Of a stretch of DNA of 64,000 nucleotides, positions 24,501 through 37,429 are shown one piece after another. Position numbers and translations under genes: made by a program. This stretch comes from Malurus cyaneus samueli (taxonomy: Eukaryota > Chordata > Aves > Passeriformes > Maluridae): positions 61,271,781 to 61,335,780 of the forward strand of contig CM019236.1 in NCBI GenBank assembly GCA_009741485.1. The letters are read 5' to 3'. The notes under the pieces are model-generated. The model made no database searches. It saw only the letters and a program-made list of their open reading frames with translations, and had not been told where the DNA came from. How positions within the stretch are numbered: position 1 is the first letter of the stretch; each line of letters starts with the position of its first letter.

Positions 24501-27500
24501 TTCAGAGCATGTCTGAGGCTGAGTGTGTGTCCTCCCCACAAAATGAGCAAGTCTTGCAAACATAGCAATGTCGATGGCATGGTAGAGTAAGACACGCAGA
24601 CGAAGATTGCATTGTCACGCACATGTCCTGGGTCTGGTGTACTAAAGGGCTTTCGTGATGCATTCTATGTTGTATGTGATTGTGTGGGAGTAAGTTATCT
24701 TATTGGCCTGTTCCTCTGTCTACAGCCATTGCTAAGAATACGATGAGTAACAGACGAGCATACTGTGTATTGGTTTACATTCTAGTCAAGCCCTGTTTGA
24801 CAGGACAATCGGTCAGTCTACGAGCACTGAGTCAGAGAATAGAGAGATTCCAACTTATTTTTCGCTGAAGCAGTACATGACTGCGGAAACAAATGGTTTT
24901 CCGCTGCAGGCACCATAAGGAGTACAAGACAAATTTTGTCATCATGTCAACGCTTTCGGTATAGGCATAGCACCAATTAAACGTACAAATGTCTTTCGCT
25001 GAGTAGATACAAAGAAACAAGTTAGAGCTGCTATATAATATAGACTGTAACTATGGATGTTTTTCTTACACGCGGAAAGTCTCCTTGGCGATTATGGGGG
25101 TTTAATGTATATTGTATTTAACTAGTTGCATGATTTTCAAGCCCATGAAACAGTCGGACTATGCACTGCTTCTCCTCATATTCTTGAGCAGAATGTGGTC
25201 TGTCTCTTTCATAAGTGCTTTGAACATTGTTTTCTGGAGGAGGTTGTACGCGAGCTAGAGGGCGAACAGATTCCTCACACAACCAAAAGAGCTGTCTCTG
25301 TACCATACATTGATCTACGTATTTCTAACACAGCTGTGAAAACACTTTTATCAAATGTCATTTATCTGCGTATTATATGTTTCAATGTATAATAGAAATG
25401 TCGCATTTGGAAGAGTAAAATTAGAAATGTTTTTCCTAAAAAACTTAAAATGATATCCTAGAAGATTGTGTTTGCGCACTCTCTTATCATTGCATACTTC
25501 ACTACAAAGTACTGATAATATATGCGTTCGAATGTATGCTTGGTTTTGTTCTGGAAAACTTCATGAGGTGGATGTTCATCAGGAGAGTGAGGTTATCATA
25601 AAAACAAGTTTCTGTTTCCCGATGGAGTAAGAATGTACCGGAAATTTCCCAGGCAATAAAATTTTAAAACACTGCAATATTTGTTGGCAGGAACTTTAAG
25701 GTTAACAACAGACTACAAGAAGAAAGGGATTAGGGTTTTTTATAGAACAAATCCAACAATAATCGTTATGCTTCAGAGATGTGTGTGATCCTCATTAATA
25801 ATGCTTGTAGGTCAAATCTAATAAGCACAAGCACTCTTAACCTCTCTACAACCTCTGAACAGTCTATACAGCAAAAGAAATAAAGCGCACAAGAAGAAAC
25901 CTGTAAGGGTTTCTAATGCGAATCATTCGGTCTGAGAAAGTGAGAGAGATTTAAATAATGTGTGAGATCATGATTATTTTCACTGTAAGAGAAGCAGTGT
26001 ACCTTTATGCTTTTGGAGGATCTTCTACAGAAGATCACTTCCTGGTGTTGAAGTAAACAGAAGTTTACAAGAAAATCAGATCCATCTGATATTTGGATTA
26101 TTATTATATGTAAGCAGCAGATGCATAAGATTTAACATATGTCTCTAATATGTTTGGTTTGTTTCTGATTGTCTTTTTTTTTTTTTTTTTGATATGGAGC
26201 TATTTGCTGTTATAATGAATGACAGGTGTCATCCTGATGTAGGTGTAGAGATTATAGTAAATATATATCGTCTCAGCACATGTGTGCATTGCTATCATAT
26301 AGACCGTGGTTTTAGAGAATTTATGATAAAGTGTTTACTGCTGAAGTATGAAGCTATGAATTTTCACAGACAATTCAAAGAGCCTCTCTGTTACACACCA
26401 GTGTGATTGTTTCTGATGTGCTTTTGATCACCTGGGATTGATGCATGTGCTGAGACTGGTACAATATTTCTGATTTAGAAATCCCCAATTAGATCATATT
26501 GCTATCTTCATTAAAAATTAGAACAGATAATACTTGAAATAGTGTTGTGGAGTAATCAAGTGGAAGAAGTTTTGATTGCTTGCCACTATTCATACAGATC
26601 AGTATTCTGAATGACAGAGAGTATTTTCTAAGGAAGGTCAGCACCTGCCGTTCTGCTGAGCTTGCTGGAGCTGAAGACTGCAAACTGGTTTGGAGATATC
26701 AGCACCTTGGTTATTCTTTGTGGTCAGAGCTCATTTTAAAACAACATGACTCTCTGCATGAAAGTTTTTTATTTTACATCTATTGAAGTGCACAGTACTA
26801 GAAATTCATGGAGTTGTCAATTTACCTTTGATGAGAACTGAGTATCTAAGGCAAATTTGGTCCAGTTTTGAATATAAATGTATGCCAATGATATCTTGTT
26901 TCAACGAATAACAGCAAATTGTTCACATTCTGCTCACACTTATTCGTGTTGAAGAGTAAGCAATGAAAGTGGGAACGGGCATTTTTACTCAGTGGGTTTT
27001 TACAGGAAAGTTAAGAAAGTATGAATCAAATTAAATCAAGGAATTGATGGAGCTGTCACTGTGGATTGCTCTTCTCTCTGAGTCTGATAGGGACTTTGTG
27101 TAAACATTTTCTTATTCTCAAAGAGTTTTAAGGCTCTTTTCTTCTTCTGAGTTACAGCAGAAAATACTATAGCATTAAAATACTATTCTAGAAGTGCTGT
27201 ATTCTGCGGTAGTATCACATTCTGTTTTTAATCCGTGCTGTTCTGAGAGAAGCACTAGGGAAAGGGAAATGAAGTACTATCTTCTGGCTTCGAGAAGCCT
27301 TTTGTTTTCAGATTCATCAACGGGATTGAACTTTCTTTATCACTCCCAAACCTCACATCTAAAACACTCACCTCTCTTGCACTCCATCTAGTATGGTTTT
27401 TAGAGAAGCAAGATTTAAACTCTTAACAGGTGCTACTGTGATGTGTGTGCTTGAATGGTACTTGCTGCTGCTGATTTTGACATGTGGCGTTTTTACACTT

Positions 27501-27998
27501 AGAATTACATTTTCCCGTCACGCAATCACTTTGTCAGAGACTTAGGGGGAAAAAGAGGAGGAGGAGAGAAAAATTTTGCTAAAATATTTGTAAGTATATC
27601 CTCTGATCAGATGGAACAGGCTTGCATCAAACGTTCACTCTCTATTGGTGTTCATGTTGTATGAATGCAGAAATGCATTCTGCCATAATTAAATAAGACA
27701 TTTTTCCCATTCTGAAGTAAAGAAGCCTGGAGAAACTGACCCCTTTGATTGCACATGTGTATACAGAGAGTTGTCCCTTCTTGAGTTTGTGTTGGATAAT
27801 AGTGAAATTTGCTTCTGCAAGTCATGAACCTAAGTCCATAACAGGACGCACTTTAGGTCCGATACAAAGAACTTGTTCCTCACTCAGCCTTACATTTCTT
27901 GATTTTCCCCTTCTCCGGCAGGAGTATTGCTGAATTAACTATGGGTTTTCCATGCAGTCTCGTGTCCTCACTCTGCACTCACTCGGCGCAAAAGGAAA
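24501..27998 (-). repeat. Error-rich inverted copy of 20551-24060
   Basis: Read in reverse complement, this segment follows 20551-24060 end to end. Its end at 27998 matches the TTTCCTTTTGCGC at 20551-20563, and its beginning matches the TTCAGAGCCTGTCTGAG complement at 24060. Lengths are 3498 and 3510 bases and the axis is near 24280. Differences are frequent and mostly one- or two-base indels spread throughout, as expected of uncorrected long-read sequence rather than of neutral divergence. Open frames in it are unreliable. Confidence 0.85.
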
Positions 27999-28023
27999 NN
28001 NNNNNNNNNNNNNNNNNNNNNNN
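27999..28023. other. Assembly gap, exactly 25 N
   Basis: Twenty-five N. The same length occurs at 50738-50762, so it is a fixed placeholder and not an estimated gap size. Confidence 0.98.
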
Positions 28024-29436
28024 ACGGGTATTGGTGGTTGGCCCTTTTCCGGGGGGGCGCGCCCAAGGTCGGTTAACATTAGGCGGTGCCAGAAAAAAAA
28101 AAAAGCGGTTCCTCCGGCAGGCGGGGACGGATTTTAAATTCCAAACCTTTGGAAAGAGGGAATAAAGGGGGGGCTCTTGGCCCCTTTTGCGTTTTTGCCC
28201 ACGCCAACGTGAGAAAGCGGCGCGCTGCCTTTGGGGGCGGGCCAGGGGCCCAAAAGCGGGGGGGGGGAGATAGGAAAAAAAGGGGGGGAGCAAAAAAATT
28301 TAAGGAGTGGAGGTGCGCGGGGCAAAAAAAACAAAAAAATATCTTTTTTTATTCTTCGGTGGGGGGAAATTAAAAAGACTTGGTGGGCGCGGGGGGCAAG
28401 AGGGTGGGCTGCCCCGAACGGGGTTTTGAGTCTCTCGTTGAGCTGGCCTTTTCGCCTCCTAGTAAAAAAACAAAAATCCCCCATATCTATAATAAATAGT
28501 GGTGGTGGTGGAGCGGAAGGTTTGCTTGATCATTCGTAGGGGAACGCAGAGGAAGTCTGGTGTCGGGATATGGCCTAAACCGCGACTCTGTTTTCGCGAT
28601 GTGCCGGCAAACTTAAAATGCTCTGCAGGAGACATAGGATTCAGGGTTGCAGGGGTTGAGAGGGGTGCTACTTTTCTTATCGCCTGCAAACACGTTGTGT
28701 GCTCCTCACTTTTTTTTTGAGCATGACTTACTATTCAAAAGGAAACTTTCGTGGGAGAATGGGGGGGGGCACCCGCTGCTTCCCTGTTCTTGGTATGATG
28801 TGTTGCCAGGTCCGCTCCTCCAACCGCGCCAGGCTTTCTTTTTTTCTTCTTCAGACGGCAAGCGTCCGCTCCTCTTTTTTTACGGTCTCGTCGATTTGAT
28901 GTCAATTTAGTCCTTTCAAGTATACATACCCTCTTTTTCCCATGCTCCTCGAGGCCACATACAGGCAGCGGAGAGGCCAGTGGCGCGAGGTCTTGTCACG
29001 TGCGTGTGACTCTGTTTCGGTTGGCAGGTTTTTCGTGGTTGCTAGTACACTTCTTCTCTTTTCACATGTCTGGTCTGTTTTTCCGGGCGCCTGGTACGTG
29101 TAAGCACTCAAAGTGCTGAAGGCAGAGGTCAAAGAATACTTGGCGGCAGGCCCTAGTGGTGTGCTTTGAGAATTCTCTTCTTAGTTACAGACTACACTCA
29201 CAGAGTGTGGTGGAGGGCGCAGCGTTGGAGGTGGGGGGCGCGAGCCTGAGGCAGGTGAGGCAGGCCTGTCATCACGCGCAGACGCAGAAGTGGAGTTGGG
29301 GGCCTCTACACACGAGGGTGGCTCCTTTTGCTGGAGATGAAGGAGAAAGTTTCTAGAATTTCCTCACAGGAGCCATCTTTGGTTTCTTGGTCCTATCCCT
29401 CCACCACCAAAAAATCGGACAAGTAAAACCATGACA
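28024..29436 (-). mobile_element. Very noisy copy of the solo LTR (low-quality sequence)
   Basis: The right end is clear: AAACCATGACA followed by ACATT at 29426-29441, the same as the terminus at 19187-19202. Further left, patches still align, such as TTTGCTTGATCATTCGTAGG near 28521 with the LTR stretch near 18375, and the GAGAAAGTTTCTAG stretch near 29343 with 19094. The left 500 bases are dominated by long A and G runs, and I cannot align them with confidence. The length of about 1.4 kb agrees with the 1357-base LTR. Open frames here should be ignored. Confidence 0.6.
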
Positions 29437-32400
29437 ACATTGAGGTCTTTGGAGCACTGGCTAGGATACGTGTAACTCTGGCTTTCCCTGGCACAACTCC
29501 AATATGAAAAGGGCCTTTTGGGTACAATGGTCATATAAGGTACCAGACATGATTAGTGGATTTTGCCATTAGTGATGAAAATGAGATCCTCAAAGTAGTA
29601 GCACATGGAGGATGTTTGCTTTACTGTACATTAGCCTGCTTCTAACTATCAGAGGAGTTAAAAACATAAAAATAAGAGTGGAGTGAATATTAGACCTTGT
29701 TCAGAAATCCGTTTTCCCAGGTTGTTTTTAACGGTGCAGTGAACCAAACCTGCAAAAAGTATTCTGCGCTGTGGTTGAGTGCGCGGCAGGTTCAGTTGTA
29801 TATTCATACCTTGACGTGCTATATTGGGCAAGGTAGCGGGTTCTTGTTATTTTGTCTTGGTGTGAGGGGGCCGCTTGGCACCGGGTGACAGCTCCCACCT
29901 ACAACTGAGATCGTCGTTCTTTTCACTTTCGCATCGACTGGGGTCAGCGTAGGTTTTGGAGCTTAGCTGGGGGGTGCGTTGGAAGATTATGGTTTTGCTC
30001 TAGTTTGAATGTATATGTTCCTTGTTTCCCCCCTAATGTCTTATTATTCCGGCACTAAGAAATATTGCTTTATTTTTAGATATTCACTGATTATTTCAGC
30101 GCTTAAGGGAATCACAGGCAGGCTATTAAGAAAGTCAGTGAACATACAAAATTTGCCTCTTTCACTTTGACTTATTTGCTTATTCTTTCTTGATCTTGGT
30201 CCAGGTATCATTCTGTTTTTCTGACTGTCAGTATGGACCCTTTCGTCTGTGCTCTCTTTTCCTATTGGTGGTGTATCTTTGCTGTAAGACGAGGACAGGA
30301 CAGTGTATTATTGTGTATTTAATCTGGAACCGTTTTTGCATCATAGCAGTACCAGAATGACGGCGGGTCTATAGTTCTGTGTTGGTGTTGTGTCCTTCTA
30401 TTGGACACTTAAGTAGCTTCTATTTTACCTAATATGTTGTGCTGTGTCTTTTTTTAGCCTCTTTTTAGTCTTTTTCTTTCTTGCTTTGGACATACTAGGC
30501 TTTCTTTGGGGCTCCATCGATTTAGATGGCCGGAAGCAGTCTCACTTGGATGGAACTTATTGACCGGAGTACTGTTTTGTCTTTTAATACAATTTGTTTT
30601 GCATCTCAATCTGACAGGTTCCTTGTGAGGTTGCTTATCAGGATATGCTTTAAATAACTAGTTCTTTTGTTGGCGGAGGTGGCACTTCTTATTTTGCTCG
30701 AGCCTCCCAAATGAGGACGACAGTGTCTCCAATAGGGTGGCTCTGCTTTTTTTACTTGTGGTGGAGGCAGAAGATGAACTATTCTAAACCAAGGTGCACA
30801 CGGAGAGGGGAACTCTGTGTCCTTTTGGCTCTATCCAAGAGGGGTCCAGCCACTTGTACCTTGTACTGTTTCTTTTGTCGCTATTATTGTCTTGATCATA
30901 TTTGATTCGGCGACGGGATGCATGAGAAGACGAGCCAGGTAGTGTAATGTCGCAGGTACTATTGGCGCCACGCGTATATTGGATTGGTTGGAGGGAGCCC
31001 AATCCAGTAATTGTACTGGGGTGTGAAGGAACAGAGGCTTCTTGTACTCGGAGCCTAAAGTGCGTCCTGTATGGACTTAGGTTCCATGAATCCTGTGCGA
31101 AGCAATTTCACTATTTCCAACACAACTCAAAAGGTGACCATCTCTCGTTACACATGGTGCAATCAAGAGGGTCAGTTTCTCCAGGGCTGTCTTACTTCAG
31201 AGGCATATAGATGTCTTATTAATTCGAGGCCAATGCGATTCTGCATCACTATGCACAGACCATCCCCAATAGAGAGCATACTGAGTGACAACAGTTTCTA
31301 GGCTGTTGCGATTGCATCTGTCAGGCGGTTATTCAAAATTTTAGCAAGTGAATTTTTTCGTCCTCTTCCTCTTTTTCCCCTAAGTCTTGGACAAAGTTAT
31401 GCGTGATGGAAATGTTACTCATAAGTGAAAAATCCAACATGTCAAATGATCAGGCGCGAGCAGGCATAACCTATTGATAAGCACACACATCAAGTGTGCA
31501 CCTGTTAGAGTTTAAGACCGTCTCTAAAAACCTTGACTAGATGGAGTGGCAGAGAGTGAGTGTTTAGATGGTGAGGTTTGGGAGTCGATAAAGAATCTCA
31601 TTCCCTGTGTGAGTGAATCTGAAACAAAAGGCCTCTGTAAGCAGTACCAGCTAGACTTCCATTCCTTACCTAGGTGCTCCTGCTCAGAACAGCAAGCGGT
31701 AAAACCAGAGATGTGATACTACCGTCAGGCAAACACGGCACTCAGAAGATTATTAAGTGCTGTAGGTATTCTTCTGCTGTAACTCAAGAAGAAGGAAAGA
31801 CGCCTAAACTCTTTGAGATGAATAACAAGTTGTTTACACAAAGTCCCTAATCAGATCTAGAGCAGAGAGAAGCAATCCACAGTGAGCAGAGCTCCTAATC
31901 CTTTTTGGAGTTAATTTGATTCACAACTGTTCTGAACTTTTCCTGTAAACCCACTCGAGGTAAAAATGCCCGTTCCACTTCATCTGTTACTCTTCAAACG
32001 ACATAAGGTGAAGCAGAATGTGAACAATGCTGTTATTCTGTTGAACAGATATCATTGGCATACATTATATTCAAAACTAGACCCAAATTCTGCCTTAGTG
32101 GTGTTTTTCGTAGGTTTTCTTCAAAGGGGTGGAGGGGGAAGTACACTTCTTGTATTTCTTTTGTTACTGGTCTCTTTCATTGTCGCGATGCTCCATCAGA
32201 CAACATTCTACTCGCGCGCGTGTGCGTTTTTTAATAGCTCTGTAGGCAGGATATAGGTGTGTTTCTCACAGGTTGCGTTGTCGCTTCCCGTAGTCAGCGA
32301 CAACTCGGGCAGGTGCTGCTTTCTAGAAATACTCTCTGTTCGAGATCTGACTGTATTGGACAGGGAGATCCCCTTCTCCGGTTGTTCCAAGCAGTTTGTG

Positions 32401-34240
32401 TGGATATTATTTCTTATTTGAATTAGAGGTTTATTGATAGTGGGGGGTCTTCTCAGATCTATTGCTTTCCTCGTTCGAAGTCGCTTCAGCCAGTGTTCAA
32501 AGCACATCGACCATCACTGTTGCTGTACGAGAGGATCTTCTGATTGTTCTGGGAAAAAATCATGCTACGGTATACTTCTCGCGTTAACACTGTATCATTT
32601 CTCTAAATTCTTTGGTGCTTATAAGTTATTTCGCTACCAATTAGTGATGGACTCGAAAAATATAGTATAACGTTTAATCTTTAACCTAATCGTTGCACTG
32701 TCATTCATAATCAAGCCAATAGCCCATTACAAAAAAAAAAAAAAAGACATCAGAAGGACAACAGGAAATAATTGCATGTTAATATATTTGCTATCTGCTT
32801 TTGTTTTCCTAGGTACATATCAATTGCTGATCAGGTTGGATCTGGATTTCTTGTAACTTCTGTTTACTTCAACACCCAGGAAGTGATTTCTGTAGAAGAT
32901 TCCTCCAAGCATAAGGTGTTACACCTGCTTTCTCTACAAGTGAAAATTAATCATGATCTCACACATTTTTATTTAAACTGCTCTCACTTTCTCAGCCGGA
33001 ATGATTCGCATTAGAAACCCTTTACGGACGATTTCTTTTCTTTGTGTTTTCTTTTGTGTGCTGTGTTGGGGGCTAGTTTACTGTTCAGGGTTTAGAGAGG
33101 ATTAGGGAGGGGATATGTTCGTCGTTTTATTATGTTGTACCCTATTGGGCGGTTGTTGTTAGAGACTGCAGGCCACACATCTTTGTAGTGTATATCGTTA
33201 TTTCGCTTGGTCTGCTTGGGTTAAGCAGCCCTATCCTTTCTTCATTGGTAGGTCTGTGCTACTAAGGTTCTGCACATTTTGCGTTGTTAATTTTTTAGCC
33301 TGGGATTTTCCGGTAATTTCTTTATCTTTGGGTAATCGGGTGTTTTTATGAGTATAAAATACACAACATGTTTATGAAGTTTAGAACAAAAGCAAAAAGG
33401 ATTTCAGGCAATATATGTTTCCTTTTTAATGTAAGAGGTGCAATAAGAAATGAAAACAATCTTCTAGGGATATAGTTGTTAAGTTTTTAGGAAACATTTT
33501 CTATTTTATCTTTCATGCGACATCTTCTATTATACTTTGAATCTTACGAGATAATGACATTTGTAAAAAGTGATTCAGTGTGTGATCGGGATCATTTTTG
33601 GGCAGGGACAGCTTCGGTGTTTGAACTCTCAGAAAAGTTCAAGCTATGGGAGACGCTATCTCAGAATGTGAGGGAGGTGTCTCGATGTATTCTGGCTTGA
33701 ATTGCTACTATAAAATACATAAATTACAGGAGCTTTCTGTAAGAAACATCTGTTCCAGTCTCTGATTATGCAGCTTTACTTTGTTTCCTTTTATAACTAG
33801 GAATAGTTTTTATCTATTTATTTTAATGCAACTGAACTCTTTAATGTGACGGAATTGTTGTTTGTGCTTGATCCGTGCTGCAGCGACTTTTTTTTTCTCC
33901 GCATGTAGAGTTCTAGCAATAGTGAGAATCTCTTCTTCTGCTGCTGTCTGTCAAAAGGCTTTGAGAATGTAAACAATAACAGGTATGGGCTTTGATTGTA
34001 GTGTTACTGCGCAATTTTTCTTAAAGTTGTGTAGAGCGAGGAAGGCAAATAAATGGCCCTTAGTCATTCGCTGGCGCAAGTGTTGCCGAAGCCTCTTTGT
34101 GCAGAAAAAACCGGTGTCATTGAGTATATTAAATGCATCTTCCTGGTCCGTACTCGCACTGGTGAGGCGTGTGGTTTGCTCTCGTGAGCAGGAGCTAGGT
34201 TACATTTTTGTGGGGAGGATGGATGTTTTGCAGGTCAGAC
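29437..34240 (+). repeat. Error-rich direct copy of about 19198-24060
   Basis: This segment follows 19198-24060 in order and in the same orientation, with many small indels and a few garbled stretches. Two islands are exactly identical: 29420-29732 with 19181-19493 (313 bases) and 32828-33022 with 22562-22756 (195 bases). The last clear match is the TTTTGTGGGGAGGATGG stretch near 34207 with 24013. The mixture of perfect islands and raw-read-like sequence points to partial correction. Confidence 0.85.
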
Positions 34241-34640
34241 GGCTTGCATTACTAACTTGGGTGCCCTATATTACTTTTGAGATTTCTCTATCATTTTTGG
34301 TCATGCCTTCTTTCCTTTATCCTGAAAACCTGGTGTTTTGATATTTGGGGTGTTGTGAGGTCGCTTGTTCTCTGGGGTCAATTGCAGTAACAGAAAGGCA
34401 GTGATATCTGGAGGTGGACGTCCTATGAAATTTTCTGTTTAGTATGTTCTGGTATCTTACCTGGTGGCCTGATCATTGTGCTACCTAACACATGCTTCTA
34501 ACTCTTCAAATGGAATTATCACTTTCTATTCTTAAATTGAGTATTGTTGATTTTTTTTTTCTTGCTGCTTTTATCAGATATTGTGATCTTGATGAAACCG
34601 TGTTATAGATGGTTTCCTCTTTGGGTAGTACATTGGTATT
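34241..34640 (-). repeat. Error-rich reverse-complement copy of the loop 24061-24500
   Basis: It follows the third arm copy directly. Recognisable pieces include GGGTGCCCTATATTAC (complement of the loop near 24475-24490), TTGTGCTACCTAA at about 34476 (complement of about 24228-24240) and TTATCAGATATTGTGATCTTGA at about 34571. Similarity fades at about 34640, after which clean sequence resumes. Confidence 0.7.
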
Positions 34641-37429
34641 TACGTGTATGGTGTAATATGTTTCTTTTCAGTAAATTTAATATTTCTCTTTAAGTAAACA
34701 TCAACAACATGAAGTTGTTCATTACATGGAAGTAATCTCCATGCCGACCACATCAATATAAACCCATCACAACAAAGTAATGATCTGCAAACAAGCACTT
34801 CAGTTCTTTCCATTCAGGAGTGGCATAAGGGCTTCCCTGGATTAGAGCTTCTCAGTAAATTATTTCTCTCTTCTGCATCCTGTTACTTTTCCCAGGTTTA
34901 TGGCTTCCTCCAGCAGCTTCCTCAAGGCCTAGTGCTCCTTGCCATTTTACATCTCTGCATCCCCAGGGCTGCTAACTTAGGCTATCACCCGCTGTAACAT
35001 TTCCCTCACTACTTTGCTGACAGCCCCAAAACATGCCCATGCATGAAGGTTATTTTTCATGTTTAATGAGATGCTGAGATTATACTGGAATTTCTAGTGT
35101 TTGCCACGATGTTAAAGAGTCACCTTGTCTGACACTGTAAATGAACTTCATTTGCAAAGTAAATATTTTCTCAGAGGTTTCAGTTCCCAAAGAGCAAATT
35201 GGAAGCTGCCTAGTGCACAGATGTAATGGTGTGTGATTGCTCACTGGGCCATGCACTCTGCTGTGAACATTCTTCAATCCAGGAGCCAAACTGAGCCACA
35301 CAACTATAGTCACCCAGGTGACACTCGGTAACGGTGTCATTTATCTCATCACCTGGAACGGGTGACTATACCACACTAGACTCTACTGTACTGTACTACA
35401 CCATACCCTGCATTCTGTGCATCCACTAGTCAGTCCACATCCAACAGGTCTCTCCAGTCTAAAGCTTTCCACCTGGTTAAAAATCATGATGGAGATGAAA
35501 GCTGTTTTATATCAGCACTGCATCAAAATCCCTAACGCTGATTAGCCTTGGGGCAGGAGGGTGCAGCTGGCCACTGTTCAAGGAGCCCAGACAAAGGGTG
35601 CAAGCAGAGGGCAGTGGCCCAGCAAAAAAAGTGAGCTTTATTCAAGGCACCTCATCTCTTCACCATTCAAAGGAAGAGAAGTAATAGCTTTGTTCACTGT
35701 AGCACTGGGAAATTAAGACATTAGTTGCTTGTAAGGTACTTGGAAAGTCTCTGATTGAAGATACTGTGAATGTACAAATTGTTTATTGTGCCTACAGATT
35801 AAATCTACCTGTGGGCTTGGCTTGCTCTGAATAGATGGTGTCTTACTAGCTCTGGCCAATTAACTGATTTTAAGAGTGCAAAGCAGACAAAGCACACCAC
35901 TTTAATGTATGCTGAAATAGCCTAGTTTCACCATGGCTTTTCTCTCTGCTTTCAAACAGGTGATGCAACCCTATAGCCTTTTATCCCTCTAAAGGATCTG
36001 TCTTTTTGCCTCATTTTCTTAATGAATTTATAGCTGGAAATTATATTTATTGGACAAAATCTACTCTCTCAGTCTATTATTTTCTTTGTGAGAAAGACTT
36101 GATTATAACAATACTAAGAGTTTTATTGTATTTGTAAGTGGTACATTATTTTCTCCCTATTAAAAGTCCAATTTAAAGTATTTCATTCTATATTTTTATA
36201 ACTCTCTCCCTTGCCTTGAAAAATCACTGATTTACCATGAAGTCTATTCTGCAATTAAACCAATTGCTATTTAAAAAAAAAATATTTCTGCTTAAAAAAA
36301 AATTTGATGAAACTTAAAAAACTATAGGAATGAAGTGTAACCACTATTTCATTCTCAATACGTCCTGAAAGCAGGGGCTGCTCTTATTCCTTTGGCTATA
36401 TGGAAGACAGGTGTGATCTTCCAGCTTTCAAATTTGCTGTAAATTATATGGATTTCTTTGGTGTGATGAAAAACAGATTTTCTGTCAACCAGTTCCACTT
36501 GATTAAAGCTCTTTTTCATATAAGGCTTTTTAAATAAAGCTTCCCCTGTGTTTAGGTAGAAGGAACACCTCGGTAAGCTTAGTTGTGGCAGTAGGGACAG
36601 CAGTTCCTATTTGCCAGCTAAGTTTCTTTCCTTTATGCAGTGAAGATTTTCCTCAGTAACATGACTTCATTGATTTATGATTAATTAATTAATGCCACTT
36701 TTCAGGAATGAGTACAGGAATGAAAGTCTTACACACCTTTGAAATATCCCTGCCATGAGGATACTATCTCTGCAAATTGCTCATTTAATAGGGAACTTGG
36801 GAGTCGTTGGGTTTATTTCACAAAACCTGAGTTCTCTCCTGTCTCTTCTGTTACACCATTAACTGCAAACCATAGGAAACAAACAGCATATTACATTTAA
36901 GCAGAATACTTTAGTTAAGCAGAGTCCTTTCACTTCCCAGACTTGGCAAAGAGCCTTTGTATTTTGTATGATTACCCCATAACATGAAATAATGACAAAA
37001 ATGTAGACTCTATTTGAAGATAGTATCAGGATTTCTTGTGTGGGATCTAAATCTTAAACAGCAACTCAGCATGTTGTTTACTGATTTACACTGTCTGTTC
37101 ATATGTTTCAACACAGAGCAGACCTTGAAAAGACAAACTGTTTATTTGTAAGGTGCTTCAGGCATTTACATGTTTCACGGAGTAAACTTTACAAAATATA
37201 TTCTCTCATACATTTGAATTGTAATAGCATCAAATTATTTTGAAATTAATAGAGAAGAACCAGGGGTGTCAGGACCAAGAATCCTCTGGATTTTCAAGCC
37301 TCTGATACCCTGTCATGCCCAGTGACACCTGTGCAATCTTTTTTTGTGCTTATATCTAGGTAACTCCTGAAGTTAGAGTGAGCAACAAGGGCGGTGGATA
37401 ATGTCTGCAATTCTGAAACACTGTCTGTT
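34641..37429. other. Non-coding DNA of normal quality
   Basis: No exon, RNA gene or named repeat is supported. The minus-strand open frame at 35080-35340 (86 codons) has no credible signals. A-runs lie near 36272-36302. Confidence 0.5.

Noticed and set aside
20551..34240. A natural large palindrome or three-copy segmental repeat, or a hairpin-telomere-like structure
   Set aside because: Copies two and three carry dense short indels while copy one is clean, the loop orientation conflicts between copies, and a 25-N placeholder splits them. These facts fit a mis-inserted raw read better than biology.
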